Shown here: positions 22,796-35,900 of the stretch, piece after piece
Position numbering within the stretch: the stretch's first letter is position 1
Layout of the letters: every line of letters starts with the position of its first letter
From: Akebia trifoliata
Taxonomy: Eukaryota; Streptophyta; Magnoliopsida; Ranunculales; Lardizabalaceae
Assembly: GCA_017979445.1 (NCBI GenBank)
Contig: CM030715.1
Location: 34,593,756 to 34,657,755 of the forward strand
DNA: 64,000 nt
Reading direction: 5' to 3'
Translations under genes and position numbers: made by a program
The notes under the pieces: generated by a model
Seen by the model: only the letters and a program-made list of their open reading frames with translations
What the model was told of the DNA's origin: nothing
The model's database searches: none

Positions 22796-25700
22796 CTATG
22801 GAGATCGTCCTCGACGACTCCTCGAATATGAGTCATCTCTCCTTTGCCATCTACGAGGTGAGTAGCTACGAGACCGTTCACGACCACGTGCTGCTGCACA
22901 GAAATGAAAGAAAGAAAAAATGTCACATAACCCATGTGCTTATGAAAACAAACACACACACACGCGCGCGCGCGCACGCACAAACATGGAGTACATGAAA
23001 AAGGGTGTCCATCTCATGGATGATCATACGGTGAACAAACACACATTCATGACACAAGAACAAACACACATTCTAACGGTAACCAAGGAAGAATTATCTT
23101 GCCTACATATGAAGCAAAATATATCCATTTTGACACTTCTTTATCTCTTTTCCTTTTTCCCGCCCATTTCATGACTAAAGTTCTTACTTCTTAACCAATG
23201 GAGACTCAGATAATAACAACCAGGTTGCTATAACAATGAGTGGCCTAGTAGTGTTGAGTTACAGACTTTTTTTTTTATGCAAGCAGTGGGTCATGTACCT
23301 CTTCTGTCTTTCAGACCATGGTATCTGCCGGGAGTTGGTGTCCTTCCGCGCTTCCTTTTTGCCTGCATATACATCATAAATAATGAAGGTAAAGTCAAAG
23401 AATGGAGGTAACGATTCGCTCAGAACAAACTAAACCACCTCCTCCATATTGCAATTCAAATTAAATCTTTTACCATGTATTGCATAAAAAGGAGTAGAGT
23501 TTGTCCTCCAGAAGATGATAACCTTGTGGTAAGGGATTCAAAACACATTCAAGGTTATTTTCATCACTTTTTGGGACTCCTGACATTTTTTTAAATCAAG
23601 TGCCCCATTATATTTGAGGAAGAGAACAAATACGAGAACGTTATACACCAATAAACCATGCAGAATACAACAGGGTTGTGATATTACCACTCCAATATAT
23701 TATAACTACACACCACCCTAAAAAGCTCGTCTTATTTTTTTTATTTTTAAGTTTTTAGGGAAGCAAAGAAATTAGAAACACACCACCAGAACAAGGACCA
23801 TCTAGAACTAGAACCTCAAATAAATTGTGTGATCTATAAAAAACTCACTTATGGTGTGATTCTATGATAAATGATGTGCAGTCATTAATCATTATGTTAA
23901 AAATTCGGGGTGTAGTCATAGTTTAACAATTATCAGTGTGGTAATATAACAGCCAATACAATAAAGGAGCAAAAAAGTGGAGTCAAAATTGATTTACCGT
24001 GTTCTAGGGGTTTTTCAAATTTTCATTAGAACAAAAACAGAGTTAACATGCCAATGCTTTTATTAACCAAAGAAAAGGAATACAGGGCATACAACACTTG
24101 TAAAATAGTTGGATTTGAATCGATGAGTTTGAGATGTTGATGCAGATCTCATGTCGAGAAGGGGAAGACTCAGTCTGTTTAGAGCTTAGATGATGGAGCT
24201 ACACACACCAGACCTGCTCCCAAAAGTTAGCAGGCAACATTTCTGAAGATGAACTGAACTATCAAAACATCACGTATAAAATTTCTAAAGCTAATGATAC
24301 ATGCATTATTTGTAGTCCTTAGAAAGATATTTAATACCTTCTCCACTGTAATTAATCGACCTTCAAGGACAGAACGGTTTAGATATTTGATACAGCGTTC
24401 GGCATCCTCAACAGTTTCCATCATAACAAATGCAAATCCACGAGATTCCCTTGTGCGAGGATCAGTAACCAAATGGCATTCCAGAACCTGCAACCAAAAC
24501 TATTATCAATTCCTGCTGCAACCAAAACTATTATCAATCCCTGCTGCAACCAATTCCTAACATCATATTCAGGTTTTTCTAGTAGACATTCTATAGAATC
24601 TAGACACCAATCAAAATAGCTCACTTAGTTACCTCCAAATGTCATCTGAATAATTGAATCAGCCTATGTCTTTAGTAGGACCATGAAGTTTTTCTTTTCC
24701 TTAATTTGTTTTATTTTCATTGATCGTAATATGTGTGATTGATGAAACTAAAATGAACAACCAATATTTAAGTTCCATACGGGAGGATGGACAAGTCACA
24801 TTCATTATTTATTTTTTCACTTTTCTGGAGCTGCAATGTTCTTAGGTCTCTGCTTATGACCTATATAATCAACTTTTCATTTCTATTACTATCTAAATAA
24901 ATTTTAATATATCAAATAGAAAAATGGCAGTTTAAAGCTAGAAATAATATCCAGGGGAACATTTTCCACTCCCTTTCTTTGTCTTTTTTACCCTTCTGAA
25001 GCTTAAACAGAGAAATATGATTGTCAGCATTTTCTTACCATTTTTGTTTGGGTGCAAACGTGTGAAGGTGTGTGCATGCGAGTTTGAAGTGAGTGACAGC
25101 AAATTATGATATTAGTCGATCCAATCACAAACTTATACTGTTCCAGCTCTAAGCAATCAAAATGTAATTCCTTGACCCAAAAATGGAAAAAAAAACAACA
25201 ACAAAATTGCATTGGAACTTAGTTGACTCAAGTCACATGCAGCAAGTAAATTTTCTAAAAAATTATTGTGTTGCCATTTTTTAAATTGTTTCATAAGATT
25301 TCAAAAAAAATATTTACCCAAACACATTCTCTTTATATTGTATATTTAATATTTAACATGTGAAATTATCTAAAAATATCTCTCAAATATGAAATATCTA
25401 TACAAATGAGTAAGCTTATCAGGTTTGTGAGATAGGTTACATTAGAACCTCATTTTCACTGCAACTACTTTTTTTCTACCACAACTCTGTGGAACTGCTA
25501 TTCTCAGAACTCATACTCTTAAATTAGAGTAATTAATTTCTTGTATAAAATGCAAAAAATAAATATTTAGTATAGACTTCCTGATCTTACTTCCTTGGAC
25601 TCCCACATATGGGCAGGAGCAGAGCCAGGATTTTGCTCATGTGGGGGCAACCAAGAGTAGAAAAAAAAAAAAAAATTGTGGGGACAATGAGATGGACACT

Positions 25701-26610
25701 AGAATACATAGGGAGTAAAATCTGTTTCAATAGCACATTAATACATAGAATTTGAAAACTCTTATGGGGGAAAGTGCCCCCACTCTAAATCCGCCCCTGC
25801 AAATGGGGCCCATATGACTTTCATGTTAGACGATCCAACCGTACAGGGAATTGACCATAACCTTGGAAACCTCCTAAAAATATTTCAATCCATTGTAATA
25901 TTCTCAACCTCACGAAAAGTTGATTTCAATATGAAAATATGGATTGTTCATATAAACCATTATTTTAGGTGATCCTTTATAGATAGTAATGCCAGAATGG
26001 ACTATTTTTTGGTGACAACGATAATCAAGTTGAGAATAAGTTGATGAAAGGTTGGATGGTCCAACATGTTCTCCAATATGGACCCCACAAGTGGAAGAAC
26101 AAATAGGGAGTAAGTATAGAGCAACTCAAAATAAATTAGCAAAAAACCATACCTTTCCTTCACTGTTAAAATATTTCTCAAGATCCTCCTTAGAGACCCT
26201 GGGGGATAAGCCCGTCACATACAAGTTATTTCCAGGATTACCTACATCAACAGAATCCCGACTCCTGATAACAATGTAATAGAAAACAACATATATCACT
26301 TGTCTGTTGCATGAGAAGAATGAAGGAAATGGATTGAGATAATGGCATCCAAATAACCTCAACTACCAAAAAACCAGTACACATACCTGGAGCGACTCCT
26401 CCCCCTTGTCTTTGACAATGATCTGGACCTACGAGCTCGGCGAGGTGAACGAGAGGGTGAGCGAGAAGTAGACCTAAGAGTATGGTCACCATGCAAGTAT
26501 TTATACTTGTGATGATTATAACTAAAGTCAAACTTATACTAAATCAAAAGTTATGGATATACAATCTTTATTTGCAGAACAACTGACCTTCCTTCTCTTG
26601 AATGTGACAT
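22796..26610 (-). CDS. SR45A: SR45a/transformer-2-like RNA-binding splicing factor
   Basis: Six coding exons agree in phase: 26610-26588, 26473-26387, 26264-26153, 24487-24338, 23362-23299 and 22893-22796, giving 177 residues. Order: a short RS domain (residues 1-44, Ser/Arg dipeptides), one RRM (about 50-126) with RNP2 LYVTGL (51-56) and RNP1 RGFAFVMM (90-97), then KRGRTPTPGRYHG, which is a hallmark of SR45a, and a second RS-rich tail ending RGRSP. It should bind pre-mRNA in the nucleus and bridge splice-site factors. Arabidopsis SR45a is stress-responsive and strongly alternatively spliced. The start ATG lies directly after a leader-intron acceptor. The C-terminal RS tail is short compared with what I recall for Arabidopsis, so further alternative 3' exons may exist. 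The last acceptor is a tandem CAGCAG (22893 or 22890). Confidence 0.87.
22948..22984. repeat. (CA)n(CG)n microsatellite
   Basis: Alternating CA, then CG, then CA dinucleotides lie in the last intron of the SR45a-like gene about 60 bp upstream of its final acceptor. Alternating purine-pyrimidine DNA of this kind can adopt the Z form. Confidence 0.8.
25614..25799. mobile_element. hAT-type MITE (CAGGGGC ends), intron copy 1
   Basis: The element starts CAGGAGCAGAGCCAGGATTT and ends AATCCGCCCCTG, giving inverted ends of the CAGGGGCGGA type. It is flanked by CATATGGG (25606-25613) and CAAATGGG (25800-25807), an 8-bp target duplication with one mismatch, as expected for hAT transposition. It is 186 bp and non-coding, and lies in the third coding intron of the SR45a-like gene. 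Confidence 0.8.
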
Positions 26611-28310
26611 CTACCAGAAAACAAACATTGAAGGATCAAAAACTCTTCTAGAGAATTAAGATAACAGCTAGAGCAATTGTATTGAAATTTTTTTTCCTGA
26701 TAACTAGTATTTGATTTCATCTTTCTACTTCCCAGTTCATAAAATTACTAAAACATAGCTGGCAACAACTTAATGCTTGAGGATTAGTACAATAAAGGTA
26801 CACCAGGCATGAAATAAGCATCCAAATTACTTTTTTAAAAGAAGTCCACATCTTGGTATTCCATCTATTTGTTTTTGGGTGGGGAGATATTCCAACTAAA
26901 ATGAACTGCAGAACAACAGACCCAAGCAACAGTGAAATGCAACACTTTTTTTAAAGATGATTTACTGATAGCGGCAGGGGCGGAGCCAGGATTTAACTCA
27001 TGTGGGGGCAATGTAAGAGTAGAAGTTTTTTTGTGATTGAAGATTGTAATTTTTTTTGTGGGGGCAACATAACAATGGAAACTGTTTTGTGGGGGCAACT
27101 AAGAGTGTAAAATAAATTGGGAGAGCAATAGTTCATTATTCACCATTATTATCTATTGCAATAGTTCATTACTCCAAAGAAGGTTTGAAAATTCTTATGG
27201 GGGCAAGTGCCCCCATTGCCCCCACTCTAAATCTGCCCCTGGATAGCGGCGGCCATTTTTTTGGGTAAGAATATATTAAGTAGAAAAGGGAAAAATATAA
27301 AAACTATTGGACTAGACATATGCTATGAGGTAGTCTTTTTTCCATTAAGATATGTGTCAATACTTGCTTTGTTATTTGTCCTATTAAGAGTCATGCAATA
27401 GTATGGAAGTTGTTATTTTGTTATTATGTTTTTTTCCCATTGACAGTAACGGAGTGGCAGAATAGTCAATGTGGGTTAGTGAACGAGGCTGAGAAGGATA
27501 GAAGGTTGTACAATCTCCAACTTGTTTATGTATATATATATATAACGCAACGGTGGGTCGTACTCCAGCTACAGTGGAGCAGGCCATTCTCAACCACAAG
27601 TTTGGATCCATGTTAAGGGGTTTGAAATGTCAACCTGAAACAGTCCTGCTCCTTTATTAAGCCTTGGGACCGGCATCCCAAGCGCAATGCTCGGAGGATG
27701 GTTCCAATGATCTAAAATAGGCCGATCAAAAACCAATACAACAGAAATTACAGAATTGGAAGTAAAATTTCAAGTGACCATGGCCATAATTTCAATTCTT
27801 CAAATCTACTAAAATACCAACCTTTCCCCTCCTAAATTAAAGTGAAAAATCGAATAAATCGCAATAAACCCTCTAATAATTGCTAAAAGTAATCAAAGAA
27901 AATCAAAGGAAATCAAACCATAAGAAGAAACAACATCGGTCGACTAGGATTGATATTTCACTATACAATATGTCATCTCAGACTCAGACTCAGACATGTA
28001 GAATTTCAACTACTAAAAAAAAAAAAAACAGTCGAGATCGTGAAAAAGCTAAAACAAAAAAATTGTATTATTCTAGAACAAATGAATTTTGACCCATCGA
28101 AACCCTAGAAATTGGTGTTCCGAACTGAAAACGCAAGGTTCGAAGACAATAAAACAGAGATATACATAATCAGATCAGTTAAAAGTTGAAGATCGAAGCT
28201 TACCTCTGCGTTTAGAGAGAACCTGGTGGAGGTCCGAGACAATTTCTCAGAACAAAAACCCTAAAAATTCGATCAATCCTATGCTTGAAGTCTTAAACTG
28301 AACAATATTT
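26611..28310 (-). other. 5' UTR exon and 1.6-kb leader intron of the SR45a-like gene
   Basis: A donor (CGCAGAG then GTAAGC) ends a leader exon at 28204. The next acceptor is the TAG directly before the start ATG at 26610. The leader intron holds a complete hAT MITE (26975-27241). A TATA-like CTATATACC lies near 28345 on the minus strand, which puts the transcription start near 28310. Confidence 0.5.
26975..27241. mobile_element. hAT-type MITE (CAGGGGC ends), intron copy 2
   Basis: The element starts CAGGGGCGGAGCCAGGATTT and ends AAATCTGCCCCTG. It is flanked on both sides by a perfect 8-bp duplication, GATAGCGG (26967-26974 and 27242-27249), which is diagnostic of hAT insertion. It is 267 bp, non-coding, with GTGGGGGCAA repeated inside. 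It lies in the leader intron of the SR45a-like gene. A 5'-end fragment of the same family is at 14175. Confidence 0.88.
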
Positions 28311-28319
28311 TTTGGGGGA

Positions 28320-28930
28320 ATTTTTCTTCTGTGCTTGCTGGTATATAGTAAAGGTAGTATACACTGTGAGCTCTCTAATCCTGACCGTCAATCAAGAGAC
28401 ATCATGAGTATTGATTAAACGAAAGAATATAAATTAAGATCTAATGATTAAACGGTTAGCCAATCAATCATTTAGGTGGTACAGATCTCATTATTTTAGT
28501 TTAAATTTTCTAGGTAAAGGGTAAAAATGTCATCTTGTTCGTTACTAAGATAGTGAGGGGAAAATGCCTTCTTAAGTCTCATCCACCATTAAAAAAAATC
28601 TTGAGATACGTGAAAATAAGACTTTAATAAGATTTGTTTTATACATCTCGAAGTCTTCTTTGGTAAATATTTGTGAAGTAGATGATGATGGATTGAATCA
28701 AATAGATTAAGAAAAAAATTATCATAAAAGTTGAAGAATTCAAAGATGATAGATTTTTGAAAGAAACAAATTAAGTTTTTTAATTAAATGTCGAAGAGTG
28801 CCTTTGGTTGTTTTTCATTACCGAGGTCGAGAGGGAATGTCATAAGTTTGAGAACATATGGGGTGCTTTGAAGGGTATATCCATATCCCAATATGAATTA
28901 TCTTATCACCTTAGAGAGTATATATTGTTA
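28320..28930. other. Intergenic region upstream of the SR45a-like gene
   Basis: Promoter of the minus-strand gene near 28320-28400, then non-coding DNA with a partial dispersed repeat (GTCGAGAGGGAATGTCATAAG, 28829-28850). Confidence 0.45.
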
Positions 28931-28944
28931 CATCGACATTTTTC

Positions 28945-29275
28945 CTTACTTGACATGGATTAGAACTTCTTTTCCTTGAGATACACAATTGCAATATTTA
29001 TGGGGATGTACAATGTGTATCCAGAGAGGAAAAAAGTTTATGGTTCTAACCCATGTCTTGTCAGAGGGGGCGTATGTCAAAAGAGGCATCAGAAAATCAC
29101 GATTCTCTAAGAATAATAATTTTTGACGCCCCTCTAACACACGCTCTTGTATGCTCCATGACATGGCATGTGCTAGAACTTTAGATCTTTTTTCTTGAGA
29201 TACACAATTGCACATATTTATGGGGATGTGTAATTGTGTATCCCAAGGAAAAAGATTTGTGGTAACAAGAGAAAT
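28945..29275. mobile_element. Two adjacent palindromic repeats (TTGAGATACACAATTGCA)
   Basis: Two hairpins of the same kind lie about 200 bp apart, each with CTTGAGATACACAATTGCA, a TTTATGGGGATGT turn and TGTGTATCC on the far side. Between them is GAGGGGGCG with its inverse CGCCCCTC. This is likely a pair of related MITEs or a nested pair. Confidence 0.5.
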
Positions 29276-29939
29276 TAAATATATATATCATATTTCTTGA
29301 TATGAGTATGTCTATATCCCAATTGGTGTGCAAATTCTCTTTTTTAAACTTCGTGCAAGTGCAACAGATCACTCACATCCTTCTAAGCACAACTTTTTTC
29401 GGGAGCTTCTATTTATATAATTTTATTACTTATAACACACCAGTCTATAGATCAGAGCTTAATTTCCTGAGGATTTGATGTGTTGCAAGTAAAAGTTAGT
29501 GTGCCAATAGAATCTCTCTTTTCATGGTAACAACTGAGTTTAAATTTCAACAAAAAAAACCAAAAACTCTGTATAAATTAATTTCAGTACATGTAAATCC
29601 AATTCCCAGGTAATTAAGAGTTAAAAACTTGATAATTTACCAAACTACCCTATGTACTTGCATGACTAAAATACCCCTACATTATTTTATTTTATTTTAT
29701 TTTTCTGTCACTCAAATCTGTCAAAACATTGTTGCCTTGCATTGTCATCCTTCATTTGTGATTTGAGTACTGAATATATACAGATGAATGGATACCCTTC
29801 TCTCGAAATGCCATTACTTGAGAAACTTCAAACAAGAGCTTCGACGAGAGTGAGGGGGAGGGGAAGGAATTGTAAAATTTGTATATTCTTCAACCAACTT
29901 AGGTTGATGAAGCCCAAGTCTGTAGCACAAAATCTCAGT

Positions 29940-32900
29940 TTATTGGCCTCTTGAGAATGAATCTTGCCGCGTTAGCTCGTATGCTGTAGTTGGGCCTTCC
30001 TCGTTGTCTCTACTTATGGTATTTATTTTTGAGCAAAGGAAGAAAAAGGAAGATGTGTATATGGAGATATGCCACACACTGCAAAAAGAATTATACAAGT
30101 GAAATGAGAGCGAGTGAGAGAGCAAGGGAGAGAGAAAGAGAGATCATATCATACCTGTGCCAAATCCAGTAGCTTTCTGTGCTTTCCAAATTCCAGCTAA
30201 TGGCAGCCATGGATAATGCAACAAAACCCACAATTACAAAGAGCCAACGGAAACGGTTACGTAGCGTCTTTATAATATTGTAAACCCATCCTTTAATACT
30301 TTGCAATCTGAAACCAAATGAGAAAAAAAAAAAAAAAAAAAACCATATTTATCTTTCCTAGAGAAGACAATGAAACAGATCATCTATCCATAAGTATGTC
30401 ATCCTCTCCTTTAAAGCTCTTACATACATATGGACACAAAAACACATGAAAAAATTGTGATATATGGCATCTCATCTTTTCTCCGATTATGATCTAAACA
30501 AGGCAGCTTTGTACGCAATTCAAACCTCTCCACCTTTGCATGATTGGATATATAACACATTTATAATGATGACCCATGCTCAGTTCAAACCTATTCACTT
30601 TTGCATGATTGGAAAGATCGCACATTTACAATGATGACCCATATGGGTTCTTGAACCCAAATTTCACATCTTTTTTTTTTTATTATTTGGTGGGGGGGGG
30701 GGGGGGGGGGGCGACTCTTCATATATGATTTTGACGAAATCATCCCCAAGTTGCATGGCAATAATAATTTGCACACAAAAATTGATTTCAAAAAAAAAAA
30801 AAAAAAGGTTCAGAGCACTATAGTAGGGAAACAAAATGATGTCCGTGTATAGGTTCACAAAAAGGGCTCAGCAAACATTCATGGTGCAATGGGCCCCAAA
30901 AAAAGTCACATGGCTAGATTTGGCTCAATAAAAGCACAAGACCTCAAGTCTCCTAAATAAATAATCTAAAATAACACCAATGATTTTGACAAGATAAACA
31001 AGCATACCTTTCAGTAATATTTATAGAGAACTGTGTTGAACAAGAGATTGATCTAATTGTTGTAGAAAACTCTATCAGCCAGGCAATAAGAAGACCTGAA
31101 GCCCCAATGGCGATGACAAGAATAATATTGGTTGACCTGCAAAGTCGAACACAGTAAAAATCCCACATAACCACCAACGAGAATCAAAAGTGTCGGCCCA
31201 TACTAAATTTATGGGCTCCAGTTTCTTGTACCTGGTTGCTCCATTAATAGCCATAAGAGCTGTAAGAACCGATACACTGGTATGAATTGCCCTTTTCGAG
31301 ACCTCATCAATAGTAGCTAGGTATACAAAAGTGCTCACGACAGCCATGAAGGAGAGCCAAAAGTCCATAAACTGAAACAAATCCCAGTTAAATGTTCACT
31401 AATAGTTTGATATAAAATTTGAACATTGATTATTAAAGAGGTGTTGGTGCTTCATTGCATGCAGTTAATTATTGAATCCTGTTGACCTAAATGCACATAA
31501 ATTCTGAGATGTATCCACTTTTTTTTCCTCAATTGGTTCTGTAACATGATACCTTCACAGATATCTTACATTGTTACTAGTTAAAAAAGCACCAAAACTG
31601 ACTGGTGGATCATTTAACTGTTACAATCCAAACCACATAGATTATAAATAATGAGAGCTGCTATTGGCACCCCAACTTTTACTTATTACACCCCAATTTA
31701 AAATAAAGAAAATAAATGAATAGTTGAGGATGTAAAAGTTCGGGTGCCAATAGAAGCTCTCCTTTTTATTTTTTTGTTGCTGATTTCTATTTTTCGGGTT
31801 TAGGATTTTATATGAGCCTAATCATAATTGTAAACAACTACTGAAATTGTTTGAATGAGTGTTATAATATTTTGTAACGTTCAGATTCTAATTTGAGCCA
31901 AAACCTTGTAATGTTTGAAGAGTGTGTTTTAATCTTTAATTGGGGTGTGATAAATAATTTAAGAAAATGGGGTGTAACAAGTAAAAGTTAGGGTGCCAAT
32001 AGCAGCTCTCTAAACCACAAAGAAAATTTTATAACAGAAAACATAAAATTAGAAGATGATTAGTTTATTCTATACTGGAAATCCTTAGTTAAGGCATTTT
32101 CCTAGAACTGCCTAAGGACCAGTATTTCAGCATAAGCGGACAACTTATGTACCTGTAAAACACGAAAAGTGAGAGCACACCAGGTGCCTACATCACAGGC
32201 ATGATATAATGCACTAAAAATTCCACTAGATGTGAATAGAACCCATTCTGCGAATGCCTGCAGAGAAGACAAAAAAAGTTTATAACTCCAGTGAAATTAT
32301 ACCGCATGTAGACATATAGAAACTTATGAAATAACAAATAGGATTATGAGAAGTTCGTAGAACAGAACTAAATCTCATTCCTGAATTCACAATTAGGAGA
32401 TTCACGAGCTATAAACAACACGGTATTTTGGACCTTTTGATTCATTTACTAAAGGTGTTAGAAATTACAGAGGATAAAGATAACAACTGAGACAATCTTG
32501 AGGGTGCTGTGTTAATGTCTTGCATTCTATTGACAGCACACTAAGTTGCAGGGGCGAAGAGGGTAGCCCCTCTTCCTAGGGGCTTGGGGGCGGAGCCCCC
32601 AGACCAATTTTTTTAGGGTTACTAATAAGGCAATTATGTAATATTTTCTAATGGGTCTTCTATTTTTGGGTTTTTAGGGAGATAGACGCATTTTTTTAGC
32701 AACTACTGGTTTTATAAATAGAGATCTCTAGGGCTGTAAAACGTGTGGAAGAAAATAGTAATTATTCTTGACTTGATCCGTGGATGTAGGCACACTGCCA
32801 AACCACGTAAATTCTTATGTATTTCGTGTGAGATTTCTGTTCTCTTTATTGCTTCGTTTTTCAATAGAAAATTGGGGAAGCTAAATTTTCAAATATGAAA

Positions 32901-35900
32901 TGATTGGAAATCTCTAATATCTGTTAGAACTGTAGTTATCTCAAGTGAACAAGGAACTCAAACATAACCTTTTGCCTAAGGGCCCAAATTGCAGGAAGAA
33001 ATGCTGCTGCATTTGATGCGATGAGTGCAATTGACTGATATATGTGCCCTGCATTGGTTTTCAGCAGAACATGTGTTAGATGCCAACTTAGCTGCGTTCT
33101 CACACCACTTGTTCTAATAATAGACTTGATACTCAGAGCAGAAATTTTACATACTACGAATCATATATACCTTTATGTGAGACAATTTCAATGCTGCAAT
33201 CAAAGCCTCCATGGGTCCTATCACAGGAGCAGAAGCTGCGAAAGAAACAAAATGGTTTAGACATTGAAATGTTATAAATACTGAAGTCAGGTTTAGACAT
33301 TGAAATGTTATAAATACTGAAGTCATTAGGCAGATTGCAGAATATAGACGAAGTATTAACTCAAAAGGTTTAAAAAATAAGAGAAGGGAAGAATATTTCA
33401 CCTGAATATAGTCAATCCGCTTGAATCAAAGGCCTGCTGACATGACCCATGAGTAGAGCATCCTTTGGGGCATCTCTCAATAGAAATAGACATACTTGTC
33501 TGACCTTTGAGAGGCGTAACGGAAGGAAGTGGATGCCTCAATCCAAAGCTCCAAGTTCCTTCTTTAGCATATAAAATGTAAAAACTGACCCCTTCGTTGC
33601 TTGAATCATACAATTTGAAAAACATGGAGTTGTTGCTATTTCTAGTTGCGTTGGCATAATAGTAGTCCCATGTATCAAGAGAAGGTAATCCACCATATCT
33701 GGAATATATTTCATAATTCAATTTTGCATCTGATTTTAGATAGATGTGTATGTTTCCTCCAGCTGCACCGTGAGGAATGTTGAGATGAAAGTAAGTCCAG
33801 GCAACATCTAATTTGTCCCCAAATGATGAGTTGCTTAAGAGGGGCTCCAGAGGGAACATAGCCGACTCCAGGGTCATGTTTCCACCAATTGGCAAATAAT
33901 AAGACTCAAATGCAATACTAGGATTTTTCCTAATAACTGTCTGCACATAACCATTCTTAGCTAGTCAATAAAAGATAACTCCTGCATAGAAGTTTCTTCA
34001 AGCATATACATATATGGTAAAAATCAAACAAATTAATCATCTTCTAACATAGTGCAATATTAATGTTATGAGACCACGCTTAATGAGAATGAATATAGAA
34101 TGTATGCATGATGAAGATGGATTACCATAACTCATCTTAATGACTGGGATTGAGTATATGCAGAAGAGACGTAGAAAGCCCATAAAGGCTCAAATATAGC
34201 CTTGGCAGAGTACATATATGAGGAGAAGTAGTGGTATCAAGTAAGAGAGTGATACTAAATATGGTTCATACATGTTGCTAAAATTCTTATGATTAACAAA
34301 ATTAAGCAAAATATTTGAGAACACTAAACAGATGGAAAATCTAAAAAAGTAATTGTTAAGTTCCTGAAGAATTTCTTTAAGTTTTGGCTCTAAGAGGCTT
34401 CTTTATTAATATAAATCACTCACATATGCACAATGACATGGAAAATTGAAAAGCCTAGATTCATAGTCTAAAATTGTCTAGTTAACTTTTCACCATGTTT
34501 ACTTCTAAATCCTAGAATTATCTTCTCTCCTTCCCCCCCATTTGCAATCCAACACACACATTCACCATTCTTAATTTTTTTTAGGAAAAAAAAAAATTAG
34601 AAAAAAAAACAGGTCCTCTTAGTGCCCAAGGGGATGGAGTGCTTTTGATTGGGATAGTTAAATCAGTTCAGTAGAGTTAAAGAACTAGTACAAATTATCA
34701 CTTTATTAAGAGTGGCAGACAACACCTGCAAACAGAATATGAATTGAAAGAGATGCAAAAAAAAATCAAAAAAATCAAAAGAACAATAAGTTCAACAAAA
34801 GAGGGACAAAGAGAAGATATATACATTAATAGTCCCACCTGAAGCATGTAACTTTCCGAAGTACAATTTGGTCCAGCCTTTCCCACACGACATTCGTATA
34901 CTTCCCAATCCAAAGAATAGCAAAAATCAGCCTTTACATTCTTGTCATGTATCACACCATGTACATCTGACTGATTAATGGGTAAAACGGCAATGTACCA
35001 ACGACCAACCTTTGGTGACGAGATAATCAGAGGGGTTTTACTTATTTCACTTGAATAATCATGGAAAGTGCTCAATGGTATCGCACCATGTCTAGCATAA
35101 ACAATTCCATTAAAATTCTGTGTGTTATTCGAAGGTGTTTGATTGAATCTAGCGTAAGTGGCAAAAACCTTCAACTGTTGTGTCATTCCCACTACATCCA
35201 AAGAGTAGATTTTCGGTTCACTATAATTATGGCATGCAGCCTCAAAAGAATTCCTGCAAGTAATAACATTTCCCCCCGTATGGTTGTAGACATCAAACTG
35301 AGCACAAGAAAGTGGGACAACTGTCTGATTGCAGAACGGTCCCCACATTGTTGAGGTAGTGCATCCATCCACACTTACATTAGCACTAAAGTAGACAGTT
35401 GAGCCTCGATTAATCTGCATCATTGCCAGAGAAATTGTCATCATTCATTATAAATTTTAATTTGTGGTTTAGGACTGATCGACAAAAGACAAAAAAAAAT
35501 TGTGGTTACAGGTATAACATATGAGTTCCATGAACGAATGTATAAAAAGCAAACATGTCTAAAATAGTAGCTAGGGCCATTGATCAAGTAGGATTGTCCA
35601 AGGATCTGATAAAAGATAATGACAAGAGGGTGTTGGCCAGTTGGTTTTAGGATGTTGTACAACCTTTTTGCTTCTCAAGTCAGAAATTTATAAGTACAAA
35701 ATCCTGCAAAGGGCACAGGATCACTCATAAACAAAAATAAAAAATGAAAACCTTCTAAAGATATGATACAATAAGATCAGATTAAACTAAAGAGAGATCT
35801 AGGACAGGCAAAGATTCATTCATTAAAAAAAAAATACAAATCTGCCTTTCTATCGTTGAGGTTAGGTGGGTCACAATCATAACTGTAAACTCAAGGATAA

